A stretch of 27,025 nt of DNA from a virus, in the IMG/VR virus record IMGVR_UViG_3300025030_000926, positions 1 through 27,025 of that record; one strand, written 5' to 3'. Position 1 is the stretch's first letter, and each line of letters starts with the position of its first letter. This document shows positions 13,991 through 21,817 of this stretch, piece by piece. A model generated the notes under the pieces. It saw nothing but the letters and a program-made list of their open reading frames with translations. It made no database searches and was not told the origin of the DNA. A program made the position numbers and the translations under genes.

Positions 13991-14487
13991 AGATATTTAA
14001 ATCCCTTAAAGATATTAAGGTTGTTTTTGATGTGGGGGCAAGAACAGACATAGACTACTTTAACATTCTTCCTGAGGCGACTTATCACTTGTTTGAGCCG
14101 AACCCCTTGTTCTTTGCGGACTTAAAAGCAAAGGTAGGCGACAGAAAAAATGTTTACCTAAATAATTATGGTTTGGGAGATAAATTTGAAGAGTTGCCTT
14201 ATGACCCCACTACACAGTCATTTCTTTTACCTGTTACCAATCCTACACTTGCAATTAAAACATTAGACTGGTATATTCAAGAAAATAATATCAAGCGTAT
14301 AGACTTTCTCAAGATAGATACTGAGGGATGGGATTACAAGGTTTTGCTGGGGGGGAAAGAAGCTATTAAAATATGTCGCTATATTCAATATGAACATTGG
14401 AATGATAGGTGGTGTTTTCACGAATTATTAAATAACGATTTCTGGATGAAGTATATAGGATATAGAAATGTTTTATGCCAAAGATAA
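13957..14487 (+). CDS. FkbM-family methyltransferase
   Basis: 176 residues from ATG 13957, chosen because the ATG at 13903 lies 88 bases into the upstream gene and adds residues with no methyltransferase character. The SAM-binding strand VVFDVGA is at 22-28, YHLFEPNP at 43-50 (acidic ribose-binding position) and the FkbM signature AIKTLDWYI (99-107) with FLKIDTEGWDYKVLLGG (117-133). FkbM enzymes O-methylate hydroxyl groups, often of sugars, so a methylated glycan end is a reasonable inference. It overlaps the GT17-like gene by 13 bases. Confidence 0.85.
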   Translation: MEQSSIPPEELEIFKSLKDIKVVFDVGARTDIDYFNILPEATYHLFEPNPLFFADLKAKVGDRKNVYLNNYGLGDKFEELPYDPTTQSFLLPVTNPTLAIKTLDWYIQENNIKRIDFLKIDTEGWDYKVLLGGKEAIKICRYIQYEHWNDRWCFHELLNNDFWMKYIGYRNVLCQR

Positions 14488-15242
14488 TTGATGTTTGTAT
14501 ATACAACGGGGAGAAAGATTTATTTGAAATAAGATACAATATCTTAAAGGATTATGTTGATGAATTTATTGTGGTGGAGTTTGATAAGACATTTAGCGGG
14601 CAACCAAAACCGTGGCGATTTATAGAATATAACTTTAAGAATGTTTATTATCACGGGCTAGAAGAAAAAGACTATTTGAAATACAAAGAACTAGCCGAAA
14701 ATTCTCCTAATACAAAGGGAGCAGAACATTGGAAACGAGAGTTTATGCAAAAGGAGAGTATAAAAGATTGCCTAACTCACTTGAAAGACGATGATATAGT
14801 TTTTATTGGGGACACAGACGAAATAGTTGAGCCGTTATTTTATACCACATCAATATACAAGATTATTAAATTCAAATTGAGGGTTTATACTTATTGGCTG
14901 AATAATCGCTCTAACGAAGTGTTCTGGGGAACAATTAAAGCGAGGTATGGAGATATTAAAGGTGAATGCTTGAATCACTTACGGAATAACGATGAAAGAA
15001 AAAATACCATTTTTGAGGCTGGTTGGCATTTTACCTCTCTTAAAGATGGACTTGCTAAAAAACTAACAGATAGTTATACTGAAGAAGATTATGCCCATCC
15101 TAGAGTGCTGAATGAGTTAAAAGAAAATATAGAGAATAATCGGGACTTTCTTGGTCGGGACTTTACATATAAAGTGGACGAAAGTCAATGGCCAGATTAT
15201 CTCAAAGAAAATAGGTCAAAATACTTGCATTTATTAAAATAA
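14475..15242 (+). CDS. family GT17 glycosyltransferase
   Basis: 255 residues. IIDVCIYNGEKDLFEIRYNIL (4-24), YVDEFIVVEFDKTFSGQPKP (27-46), DDIVFIGDTDEIVEP (106-120, with the DxDE nucleotide/metal motif) and FEAGWHFTSLK (180-190) match GT17, the family of the eukaryotic bisecting N-acetylglucosaminyltransferase III. Bacterial and viral members share the core but not the known specificity, so an N-acetylglucosamine donor is a weak inference. No signal peptide is present. It is the last gene of the sugar block and is followed by a short AT-only gap and the chaperonin genes. Confidence 0.8.
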   Translation: MPKIIDVCIYNGEKDLFEIRYNILKDYVDEFIVVEFDKTFSGQPKPWRFIEYNFKNVYYHGLEEKDYLKYKELAENSPNTKGAEHWKREFMQKESIKDCLTHLKDDDIVFIGDTDEIVEPLFYTTSIYKIIKFKLRVYTYWLNNRSNEVFWGTIKARYGDIKGECLNHLRNNDERKNTIFEAGWHFTSLKDGLAKKLTDSYTEEDYAHPRVLNELKENIENNRDFLGRDFTYKVDESQWPDYLKENRSKYLHLLK

Positions 15243-15258
15243 TATATATAATTAAATT

Positions 15259-15495
15259 ATGAAATGTTTTAAACTCTTACTAAAAGAAATTCCCCAAGAA
15301 AATGCTTGGGGCTATCAAGATAAAGATGCTATCAAGCTCGGTAAAATAGCATTCCCCTTCAAAGGAAAGACAGACGATTATGACTTTGACTTAAAGAAGG
15401 GCGATGAAGTTTATTTTCAATATGGAACAAATGTTAAACTAGACGGGGAGGACTATATATTAGTATCTTTAACAAGCCTAGTATGTCAAAAATAA
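15259..15495 (+). CDS. groES: GroES-type co-chaperonin, short
   Basis: 78 residues against about 97 in bacterial GroES. The C-terminal half is clearly GroES: KLGKIAFPF (26-34), DLKKGDEVYFQYG (44-56) and VKLDGEDYILVSLTSLV (59-75), the strands that form the dome. The N-terminal MKCFKLLLKEIPQ fits the first strand. Between them only about 15 residues (NAWGYQDKDAIKLGKI region) replace the longer mobile loop, and no clear IVL-like tripeptide that docks GroEL is visible. It overlaps groEL by 13 bases, which supports a functional pair. The protein would cap the phage chaperonin ring in the cytoplasm. Confidence 0.78.
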   Translation: MKCFKLLLKEIPQENAWGYQDKDAIKLGKIAFPFKGKTDDYDFDLKKGDEVYFQYGTNVKLDGEDYILVSLTSLVCQK

Positions 15496-17045
15496 TATCA
15501 TTTTCAAAACAAAAACAAATAGATGGAATAAACAAGGTGGTGGATTTAATGAAAATTACTATTGGTCCAAGAGGTAAAAATGTGTCTCTAACCAATGGGA
15601 ATACAGTCAATGATGGTAGACGAATAGCTGAAGACATAATACTTAAAGACCCAACAGAAAACAAAGGGGCAGAAAGGGTAAAACGATTAGTGCGTAAAGT
15701 ATCCAGTGATGTGGGTGGTGGGAGAACTGCAACAGCAATACTTTATCAGGAACTTATCAAAGTAGGTATGGATTTACTTAATCGGGGCTTTAATTTTAAT
15801 GAACTTAAAAAAGGTATGCAGTTAGCGGTCAAAGATATACACGAACAATTAGATAAAATGTCTATACTGGTTAAAGGCAAACTCAAAGAAATAGCTACTA
15901 TCTCAACCGAAAGTGAAAAACTAGGTAAAGTTATTGCTGAAGTAATGGAAAAGATAGGTAGGGATGGCATAGCCACAGTTGAGGAATCTAATTCATTTGA
16001 TATTACAAGTGAAATAACCGAGGGATTGAAGTTTGATAAGGGATTTATCTCGCCCTATATGATAACCAATAACCGGCAAGAGGCGGAATACAAAGATATA
16101 CCTGTTTTAATTACAGATAAAAAACTATCTTTTTTTAGAGATTTGCAACCAATTTATGATTCACTAATTAAGGAATCTGAACTTAAAAAGAGTAAAAAAG
16201 ATTTGATGATTATTGCTGAAGATTTAGAAGGAGAAGCGTTGAGTGTATGTGTGTTTGCTAAACTAAAGGGACAATTCAACACCCTAGCTATTAAAACACC
16301 CGGTATTGGAGATAACAAGAAGTTCTGCCTTGAGGACTTATGCGCACTTACAGGGGCAGAATTGTGGACTGAATACTTACAAGAACCAAAACTCGGCAAG
16401 ATTAAAAAAGTGGTATCAACAAAGGATTCAACTATTATTCTAGGTGGAGATGTAAAAACTTGGATAACTACATTACGAGTCAGAGAAGAAATGACTCCAA
16501 ATAAATGGGAAAAAGACCAATTCCAAGAAAGAATAGCTAAATTACAGAATGGTATAGCGGTAATTAAAGTGGGTGCGTCTAGTGAAGATGAAGTAAAATA
16601 CTTAAAATTAAAGATAGAAGATGGTGTAAATGAAACCAAGAGAGCTTTAGAAAGTGGTATTGTAATGGGGGGGAATACAGCGTTTATTCACGCTTCAAAA
16701 AATATAATTGATTGGTCAAAACAAATACAACCCATCCAAACACATTCACAAGACGAAAAATTGGGCTATAATATAGTATTTGGAGCAATTGAGGCGCCAC
16801 TAAGACAAATTGTGGAAAATTCTAGGGGTAAGCCAGATATAGTGATTGATAAAATAAGAAAGTCTAAAGATTTGACAACAGGATACAATTCATTAGATAA
16901 TACAGTGGTAGATGATATGTATAAATTAGGTATTATAGATGCAACTAAAGTAGTTAAAACTGTGCTAGAATATGCGGTAAATGAAGCTATATTATTTCTA
17001 AGTATCGGAGGTGATGTCTCCGAAGAATTAGAAGAAAATGATTAG
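15483..17045 (+). CDS. groEL: GroEL-type chaperonin, phage-encoded, altered ATPase motif
   Basis: 520 residues, near the bacterial 548. All three domains are present: equatorial (TIGPRGKNV 26-34; NDG at 43-45), intermediate, apical (LMIIAEDLEGEALSVCVFAKLKGQFNTLAIKTPG, about 241-274), and equatorial again (KLKIEDGVNETKRALESG 375-392, with Asp380 matching E. coli Asp398; MYKLGIIDATKVV 479-491). The GDGTTTAT nucleotide/Mg motif of GroEL, where Asp87 is catalytic, reads GGGRTATA (78-85): Asp is Gly79. ATP hydrolysis is therefore likely altered. No GGM tail is present. It follows GroES directly, and phage GroELs are usually thought to fold capsid or other phage proteins. Confidence 0.92.
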   Translation: MSKIISFSKQKQIDGINKVVDLMKITIGPRGKNVSLTNGNTVNDGRRIAEDIILKDPTENKGAERVKRLVRKVSSDVGGGRTATAILYQELIKVGMDLLNRGFNFNELKKGMQLAVKDIHEQLDKMSILVKGKLKEIATISTESEKLGKVIAEVMEKIGRDGIATVEESNSFDITSEITEGLKFDKGFISPYMITNNRQEAEYKDIPVLITDKKLSFFRDLQPIYDSLIKESELKKSKKDLMIIAEDLEGEALSVCVFAKLKGQFNTLAIKTPGIGDNKKFCLEDLCALTGAELWTEYLQEPKLGKIKKVVSTKDSTIILGGDVKTWITTLRVREEMTPNKWEKDQFQERIAKLQNGIAVIKVGASSEDEVKYLKLKIEDGVNETKRALESGIVMGGNTAFIHASKNIIDWSKQIQPIQTHSQDEKLGYNIVFGAIEAPLRQIVENSRGKPDIVIDKIRKSKDLTTGYNSLDNTVVDDMYKLGIIDATKVVKTVLEYAVNEAILFLSIGGDVSEELEEND

Positions 17046-17211
17046 AATAATAAGTAGAGCACCAAGAAGTAGAGCGGAAGCGCAAAAGAATATCGATGCT
17101 TTTAAGGGTGTAGTAAAAGGAGTAAAAAACTATGGTAAAAATGTTGTAGGTGGTGCTAAAATAGTGAGTAGTGCAATTAAAAGGAAAGTATTAAAAGCTT
17201 TTAAGAAGTAG
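17038..17211 (+). CDS. very basic 57-aa peptide
   Basis: The start overlaps the groEL stop by 8 bases. The sequence includes MIRIISRAPRSRAEAQKNID and then an amphipathic Lys/Val/Gly-rich stretch ending KRKVLKAFKK. About 16 Lys/Arg against 2 acidic residues give strong positive charge. It could bind DNA, as many small phage proteins do, or act on membranes as amphipathic cationic peptides do. The sequence alone cannot decide. It lies between chaperonin and terminase genes. The family is not recognised. Confidence 0.5.
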   Translation: MIRIISRAPRSRAEAQKNIDAFKGVVKGVKNYGKNVVGGAKIVSSAIKRKVLKAFKK

Positions 17212-17218
17212 AAAGACA

Positions 17219-17503
17219 ATGGATGAAGAAAATACGATAAAACCGCATAAGAAATCGTATGATTGGTTAAAACAATATCAATTTCAAGCTGGGAACAATG
17301 CTAATCCAAACGGAAGACCAAAAGGTAAAAGTCTTAAAACATTTGTTAAAGAGATGCTTGAAAAAATGTCAGATGAGGATAAGGCAAAATACTTAAAGGA
17401 GTTGGACCCAGATTTTACTTGGCGAATGGCTGAAGGAAATCCTGCTAATAATGTAGAAGTATCCGGCGAACTTAAAAGTAAAATAATCAGATTAAATGGA
17501 TGA
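17219..17503 (+). CDS. terminase small-subunit-like protein (DUF5681 motif)
   Basis: 94 residues. FQAGNNANPNGRPKGKSLKT (32-51) is the DUF5681 signature (GNxxNPxGRPKG), common in phage proteins encoded directly before the large terminase. EMLEKMSDEDKAKYLKELDPDFTWRMAEGNPANN follows the usual layout. In packaging this type of protein is believed to recognise DNA and direct the large subunit. The overlap with the large-subunit start (8 bases) agrees with that. Whether this protein itself binds the packaging site is inferred from position. Confidence 0.7.
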   Translation: MDEENTIKPHKKSYDWLKQYQFQAGNNANPNGRPKGKSLKTFVKEMLEKMSDEDKAKYLKELDPDFTWRMAEGNPANNVEVSGELKSKIIRLNG

Positions 17504-18881
17504 GGAAATTAAGTGGTCAGAACTTTGCCGTTTTTTTCCTAAACAAACAGAGGCACTAGAAGCCTCTAAAAGATTTAAGTTTGTATTGTTTGGTGGGAGT
17601 GTAGGTTCAGGTAAGTCATATTGGATTCGTTGGAGTGTTATATGGTGGTTAATGGAATATTACGCTAAATATAATATTAAAGGAATACGAGCAGGAGTAT
17701 TTTGCGAAGATTATCCCTCACTTAACGATAGGCATTTGAGTAAAATCAAATTTGAATTTCCTACATGGTTAGGCAAGTTTAATGAGGCAAAGCACGAATT
17801 TGTTTTAGCTCCTGAATATGGGAGTGGACTAATAGCTTTCAGAAATCTTGATGACCCGGCAAAATACCTTTCAGTAGAATTTGCGGTTATTGCTATTGAT
17901 GAAATAAATAGAAATCCAAAAACAACATTTGATATGTTGCGTTCCCGTCATCGCTGGCCTGGTATTAAAGATGTAAAATTTATAGCAGGCTGTAATCCTT
18001 TAGGCGAAGCGTGGGTAAAAAATATGTGGGTCAAAAGATTATTTTCTCCTGATGAGAAAGAACAATATGAATTTGTGTTTGTGCCAGCCTTACCTACAGA
18101 TAATCCACACTTACCAAAAGAGTATTATAAATCACTTGAGAGCTTACCGGAAAATCAGCGTAAAGCATACCTTGAAGGCAACTGGGATGCTTTTGACGAG
18201 GGAATGGATGGGAAAGGATATATACGATTAATCAGTGACAGAGAATTACAATCTGTTTTAACAACTCAGGCAGAACATACTGGTTATGTGATAATGGGTG
18301 TAGACCCTGCGGCGGGGGGGGATAATACAGCCATAGTAATTAAGAGTGCCAACCTGCAAGAAATAGTATTCAATCAGAAATTGCAAAACACAATGGACTT
18401 GGTTGGTGTTATAATGGAGAATTATAGAAAATATAAATGTGATTATATTGTGGTTGATAAGACAGGTGTTGGGCAGGGAATTTGGGATAAACTTAAAGAT
18501 ATGGACTATCCCGTGAGAGGTGTAGCTTTTAATGAAAAGAGTGAGGATGAACAATATCCTAACTTGAAAGCGGAATGGCATTTTAGAGAACGCAAATGGT
18601 TGTTGAGTGGTGGAAGACTTTTACAAAACTATGGTTGGAATGAATTTGAATTAGTAAAGTATAAGAACAAGGATGGCAAAATAGTTATCCAGCCCAAAGA
18701 AGATTTATTTAGTGAAGGTATAGCAAGTCCTAATTGTGTTGATGCCGCAGTATTAACTATGTGTATAGCAGATAAAAATATCAAATCACAACGTATTATA
18801 AAAGCTAATCGTGGTAAGGCTTTTTATGACGAAATGGATAGTGTTTGGAAAGACGAAAGGTCAATAGATAAATATTTATAG
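17496..18881 (+). CDS. terL: terminase large subunit
   Basis: 461 residues, normal length. The ATPase half has Walker A GGSVGSGKS (33-41), Walker B VIAIDE (131-136) and the motif III region IAGCNP (163-168). The nuclease half is RNase H-like: MGVDPAAGGDNTAIV (267-281, Asp270), CDYIVVDKTGVGQGI (315-329, Asp321) and PNCVDAAVLTM (412-422, Asp416), three acidic residues for metal-dependent cutting. The protein drives ATP-powered packaging into the procapsid and cuts concatemers. It overlaps the small-subunit gene and is followed by a 49-base gap with a DnaA-box-like sequence. Confidence 0.95.
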   Translation: MDEEIKWSELCRFFPKQTEALEASKRFKFVLFGGSVGSGKSYWIRWSVIWWLMEYYAKYNIKGIRAGVFCEDYPSLNDRHLSKIKFEFPTWLGKFNEAKHEFVLAPEYGSGLIAFRNLDDPAKYLSVEFAVIAIDEINRNPKTTFDMLRSRHRWPGIKDVKFIAGCNPLGEAWVKNMWVKRLFSPDEKEQYEFVFVPALPTDNPHLPKEYYKSLESLPENQRKAYLEGNWDAFDEGMDGKGYIRLISDRELQSVLTTQAEHTGYVIMGVDPAAGGDNTAIVIKSANLQEIVFNQKLQNTMDLVGVIMENYRKYKCDYIVVDKTGVGQGIWDKLKDMDYPVRGVAFNEKSEDEQYPNLKAEWHFRERKWLLSGGRLLQNYGWNEFELVKYKNKDGKIVIQPKEDLFSEGIASPNCVDAAVLTMCIADKNIKSQRIIKANRGKAFYDEMDSVWKDERSIDKYL

Positions 18882-18891
18882 CGATTGTGAG

Positions 18892-18900
18892 TTATCCACA
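18892..18900 (+). promoter_or_regulatory. perfect TTATCCACA 9-mer (DnaA-box consensus)
   Basis: TTATCCACA in the 49-base gap after terL matches the high-affinity DnaA box. Only one copy is seen in the gap, so it is not an origin by itself. It could be a host DnaA-binding site or chance. Confidence 0.3.
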
Positions 18901-18930
18901 TAGACATTCATACTTGACAACAAGTAGAAT

Positions 18931-19314
18931 ATGTTTATGGATAAAACTAATTTTGAATTGGTAGAAGAAAATGCCATTGACTCTCCAGTCAAAGATATTA
19001 AATGGTATGGCAAAGAAGATATCACAGAACAAAAATCTATACATGATAAAGGTAAAGGCGAACCTGTTTTAATAAGATTATTTGAATTTAGACTTGCACC
19101 TAATTTAGAAACATTACCAACTAAGGAACAGATTTTAACTCTTGAATATATTAAACACTTAAAAGTTCAATTATGGGCTGATGGTTTGCGTTTGATTATG
19201 GAGCCGAGAGTGATGATAGACAAAGAGAGCATTAAGATATTTGCTCCCTGCCAGGCAACAATGGGTAATAACTTTTTAGAAGAGCCTAAATTATTACAAG
19301 AATGGATAAAGTAA
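18931..19314 (+). CDS. hypothetical protein between terminase and portal, 127 aa
   Basis: Start ATG 18931 or ATG 18937 (MDKTNFELVEENA). The protein is mixed alpha/beta, with VLIRLFEFRLAPN and a central TLPTKEQILTLEYIKHLKVQLWADGLRLIMEPRVM. It has no cysteine clusters or membrane segment and one Cys (residue 108). Genes at this place often encode packaging or head-assembly helpers, but no motif is recognised. Its TAA overlaps the portal gene, so the two are probably translated together. Confidence 0.7.
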   Translation: MFMDKTNFELVEENAIDSPVKDIKWYGKEDITEQKSIHDKGKGEPVLIRLFEFRLAPNLETLPTKEQILTLEYIKHLKVQLWADGLRLIMEPRVMIDKESIKIFAPCQATMGNNFLEEPKLLQEWIK

Positions 19315-21203
19315 TGGATAAAAATAGTTTAGTGGGAGATATCCAAACAAAATACAATGAAAGTTTTGAGTTTCTTCAAGCTCGTAAGAAAAGGCAAGCA
19401 CAGCAACTTAGACTTTTAATTAACTTACAGAAGGGTGACCAGACTATTTCTTCAACACTTTTGCTTACTTTATTTAATCGTGTGATGTCATCTCTTTATG
19501 ATGATAAATTGCAGATTAAATTCTTACCTTCACAGGGAATAAATCAAGACCAAATCAATGCTTATAACACTCTGGCTCAATCCGATTATCTTGAAATGGG
19601 TAAAGCTAAATTAGACTATGATTGGTGTTGGGATACTCTATTCTATGGGCGAGGCTATATGGAAACATATAATTTTGATAAAAAGCGGAAGATAATGTGT
19701 CCTCATGTTATTAATCCACTAGTGTTTGGCTACGACCCGATTGTTAGTGAAGTGCAGGAGTGGAGATATTACTGGAAGTGGATTACTAAAAATAAATGGG
19801 AATTAGAGAAATTGATTAAGAAAGGTAAAATAACAGGTATTAAGAAAGTTAATGAAATAGCGTCTGGTGTGGAAAATTATTTATGGGAATACAAAACTAT
19901 TGTAGACCAAGCTAGAGCCGGTATTGAACCTAGTCCCGACCCAAGCACATTAGACGTGTTTCAGATACTTGAGTTCTATTCATACAACGATAAAGGTATG
20001 AAATGTTGTTATTGGGTAGATAAAAGCTTCTCTAAAATTTTAATGGAAGAAGAGTTAGATTTAGGAGATGGGGAAGATGGGGATTCAAAGTGGCCTATTG
20101 TAGTGAAAGAAAGTTATCGTCAGCCGCATAGTTCACTTCCTTTCTCAGTTGCCGATTTACTAGATGATAAGCACCGAGCAAAATCTGTGTTGCTTAATCT
20201 TGCATATATCTCTGCTAAAGATGAAGCTAATCCTATATATCTCTATAACTCAGATAAAGTAGATGATATAGCCCAATTCTTATCAAGACAGGTTAATCAA
20301 CATATTCCTGTTAGTGATGTGAATGATGCTGTCGCTCCTTTAAATAAGGCACGCGCAATGTCGCCTGAACTCATTAACTTTATTCGTGTTTTAGAAAGTG
20401 AAGCGGAAGACCCTGTTGGGGCAGGCAGACCGATGCAACCTGAGGGGGGAGGAGGCAAGCAAACAGCGACCCAAGCGGCTTTAGACCAACAATTAAACGA
20501 TATGTCTCAGTCTCTCTTATCTAAAGTTTTACAATTTGGCGAATCGGAGTTTTGGTCTCATTGGTTTCATAGATACGCTAAATATGGCTCTGAATTAGGC
20601 TCTAAAATGGCTAATATTGTGGGAGTTAAGGGTGTAGATACCAAAGAAATTGAATTGTCAGTTTTCCACACTGACTTTCCGCCCGGTATCATGGTATATT
20701 CCGCAAAAGGGGCAGAATATAAGGAGTTAGTGCTTCGCAGAGATTTAATGCAACTCTATCCTGCTCTAGTGACAACATTAGATATGGATGGGTTGCGAAA
20801 TTTCAATAAGCATGTGTTCTTTCCAAAATTCCTGCAAGACCCTTCACTTATTGATGTAATGTTGCCTAAAACTATTGATGAAATTAAAGCTGAAGGGGAG
20901 AATGAGATGCTACAACGAGACCAAATGCCGAATGTATTACCGACAGACAACCATACTACGCACATTTATACACACATGATGGTTCAACCGAAAACTTGGT
21001 CGTTATGGCTACATTTAGAATGGCATCAAGAATTATTAGCTCAACAGAAAGCCCAAGAACAAATGATGTTGAAAATGCAAGGACAAGAAATACAACAAAA
21101 AGAATTAGGGAAAGAATTAGGGGGTAAGGGAAAGGTCGGCCCGGAAAAGCAAAGCCCTATGGCTATGGCAACCCCATTAAAAAATGAGATGAAAAATGTA
21201 TGA
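19302..21203 (+). CDS. portal protein
   Basis: About 633 residues. The order small terminase, large terminase, small gene, portal, scaffold, capsid is standard. LLTLFNRVMSSLYDDKLQIKFLPS is followed by the clip/stem-like region ISAKDEANPIYLYNSDKVDDIAQF, and the C-terminal part has the Gln/Met-rich helical tail LLAQQKAQEQMMLKMQGQEI (about 583-602). Portals form the dodecameric ring through which DNA enters and leaves the head. The true start may be ATG 19314, where TAATG couples it to the previous stop, losing four residues. Fold assignment rests on size, order and general portal layout. Confidence 0.82.
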   Translation: MDKVMDKNSLVGDIQTKYNESFEFLQARKKRQAQQLRLLINLQKGDQTISSTLLLTLFNRVMSSLYDDKLQIKFLPSQGINQDQINAYNTLAQSDYLEMGKAKLDYDWCWDTLFYGRGYMETYNFDKKRKIMCPHVINPLVFGYDPIVSEVQEWRYYWKWITKNKWELEKLIKKGKITGIKKVNEIASGVENYLWEYKTIVDQARAGIEPSPDPSTLDVFQILEFYSYNDKGMKCCYWVDKSFSKILMEEELDLGDGEDGDSKWPIVVKESYRQPHSSLPFSVADLLDDKHRAKSVLLNLAYISAKDEANPIYLYNSDKVDDIAQFLSRQVNQHIPVSDVNDAVAPLNKARAMSPELINFIRVLESEAEDPVGAGRPMQPEGGGGKQTATQAALDQQLNDMSQSLLSKVLQFGESEFWSHWFHRYAKYGSELGSKMANIVGVKGVDTKEIELSVFHTDFPPGIMVYSAKGAEYKELVLRRDLMQLYPALVTTLDMDGLRNFNKHVFFPKFLQDPSLIDVMLPKTIDEIKAEGENEMLQRDQMPNVLPTDNHTTHIYTHMMVQPKTWSLWLHLEWHQELLAQQKAQEQMMLKMQGQEIQQKELGKELGGKGKVGPEKQSPMAMATPLKNEMKNV

Positions 21204-21394
21204 TTAAAAAGAAAAAAAAAGTAAATGAAGAAAATAAAAAACAGAAAACGATACAAGTTAAAGTTGAAACCACAGAAACCAAGTCTGTGGTGGAAATTAA
21301 AAAAATTGATAAATTAAGTGTGGGATTTCCAAATGATGATATGAATCAAGTAGTCGCAAAATTAAATGAACTAATAGATAAATTCAATGATTAA
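21200..21394 (+). CDS. small Lys-rich hypothetical protein, 64 aa
   Basis: Start overlaps the portal stop by 4 bases. It begins MIKKKKKVNEENKKQKTIQVK and contains a helical C-terminus, DDMNQVVAKLNELIDKFND, which could be a short coiled coil. The middle (VETTETKSVVEIKKIDKLSV) is beta-like. The composition is very AT-rich. Function is unknown, and it may be a small virion component between portal and head proteins. Confidence 0.55.
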   Translation: MIKKKKKVNEENKKQKTIQVKVETTETKSVVEIKKIDKLSVGFPNDDMNQVVAKLNELIDKFND

Positions 21395-21806
21395 TCCATA
21401 TCCAGTTCTACCTCATGATAAAGGTAATAATGTAATGCAGGAATTTCCTGCAGCCACTTCGGTTTTAGCCATGTATGCTAGTGAAAACTCTTCTACCTCT
21501 TCGGTTATTAGCGTAACGCACGATACAACTACTATAGAAATTGCAGCTGTGGGAGGTCCGGCAGTTATGCGATGGGTAAGTTCTGTTGTAGCTTTTGGAG
21601 CTGCTTCTTCAGTTATTAGTGCCGCAGGCACAGCGAATTTTAACCATGTTATTCCAACCGGGACAGTTCGCAGATTTGCTATTCCAATAGAGAGACAAGA
21701 TACAAATCCGCAAAGTGTGCAAGGAGTAAATAGGCTGAATGGTCTTTATAATCGGGTCGCAATTAAATCAATAGGAGTAGCAAGTGTTCTCCTAACGGAA
21801 TACTAA
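21387..21806 (+). CDS. putative virion protein, beta-rich, 139 aa
   Basis: Alternating Ser/Thr/Val/Ala stretches (ENSSTSSVISVTHDTTTIEIAAVGGPAVMRW; AAGTANFNHVIPTGTVRRFAIPIERQ) indicate a beta-sandwich of the kind seen in capsid decoration proteins and fibre domains. The C-terminus GLYNRVAIKSIGVASVLLTEY is also strand-like. No catalytic residues are apparent. The gene is between portal and scaffold, and its stop codon sits in a perfect 10-bp tandem repeat. A decoration or head-vertex role is inferred from composition and position. Confidence 0.6.
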   Translation: MINPYPVLPHDKGNNVMQEFPAATSVLAMYASENSSTSSVISVTHDTTTIEIAAVGGPAVMRWVSSVVAFGAASSVISAAGTANFNHVIPTGTVRRFAIPIERQDTNPQSVQGVNRLNGLYNRVAIKSIGVASVLLTEY

Positions 21807-21816
21807 GGAATACTAA
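21797..21816 (+). repeat. tandem 10-bp duplication across a stop codon
   Basis: GGAATACTAA occurs twice in perfect tandem (21797-21806, 21807-21816). The first copy carries the last Tyr codon and the TAA stop of the virion-protein gene. The second lies in the short leader of the next small gene. Confidence 0.85.
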
Positions 21817-21817
21817 A

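Noticed and set aside
16154-16639. Long open frame on the minus strand within groEL (161 codons)
   Set aside because: It lies wholly opposite conserved chaperonin coding sequence, has a Ser/Leu/Phe-rich composition typical of antisense translation, and no recognisable motif.
18914-18942. TTGACA hexamer as a promoter before the 127-aa gene
   Set aside because: No acceptable -10 at 16-18 bases; a TAGAAT is only 5 bases downstream and the gene would start inside the promoter.
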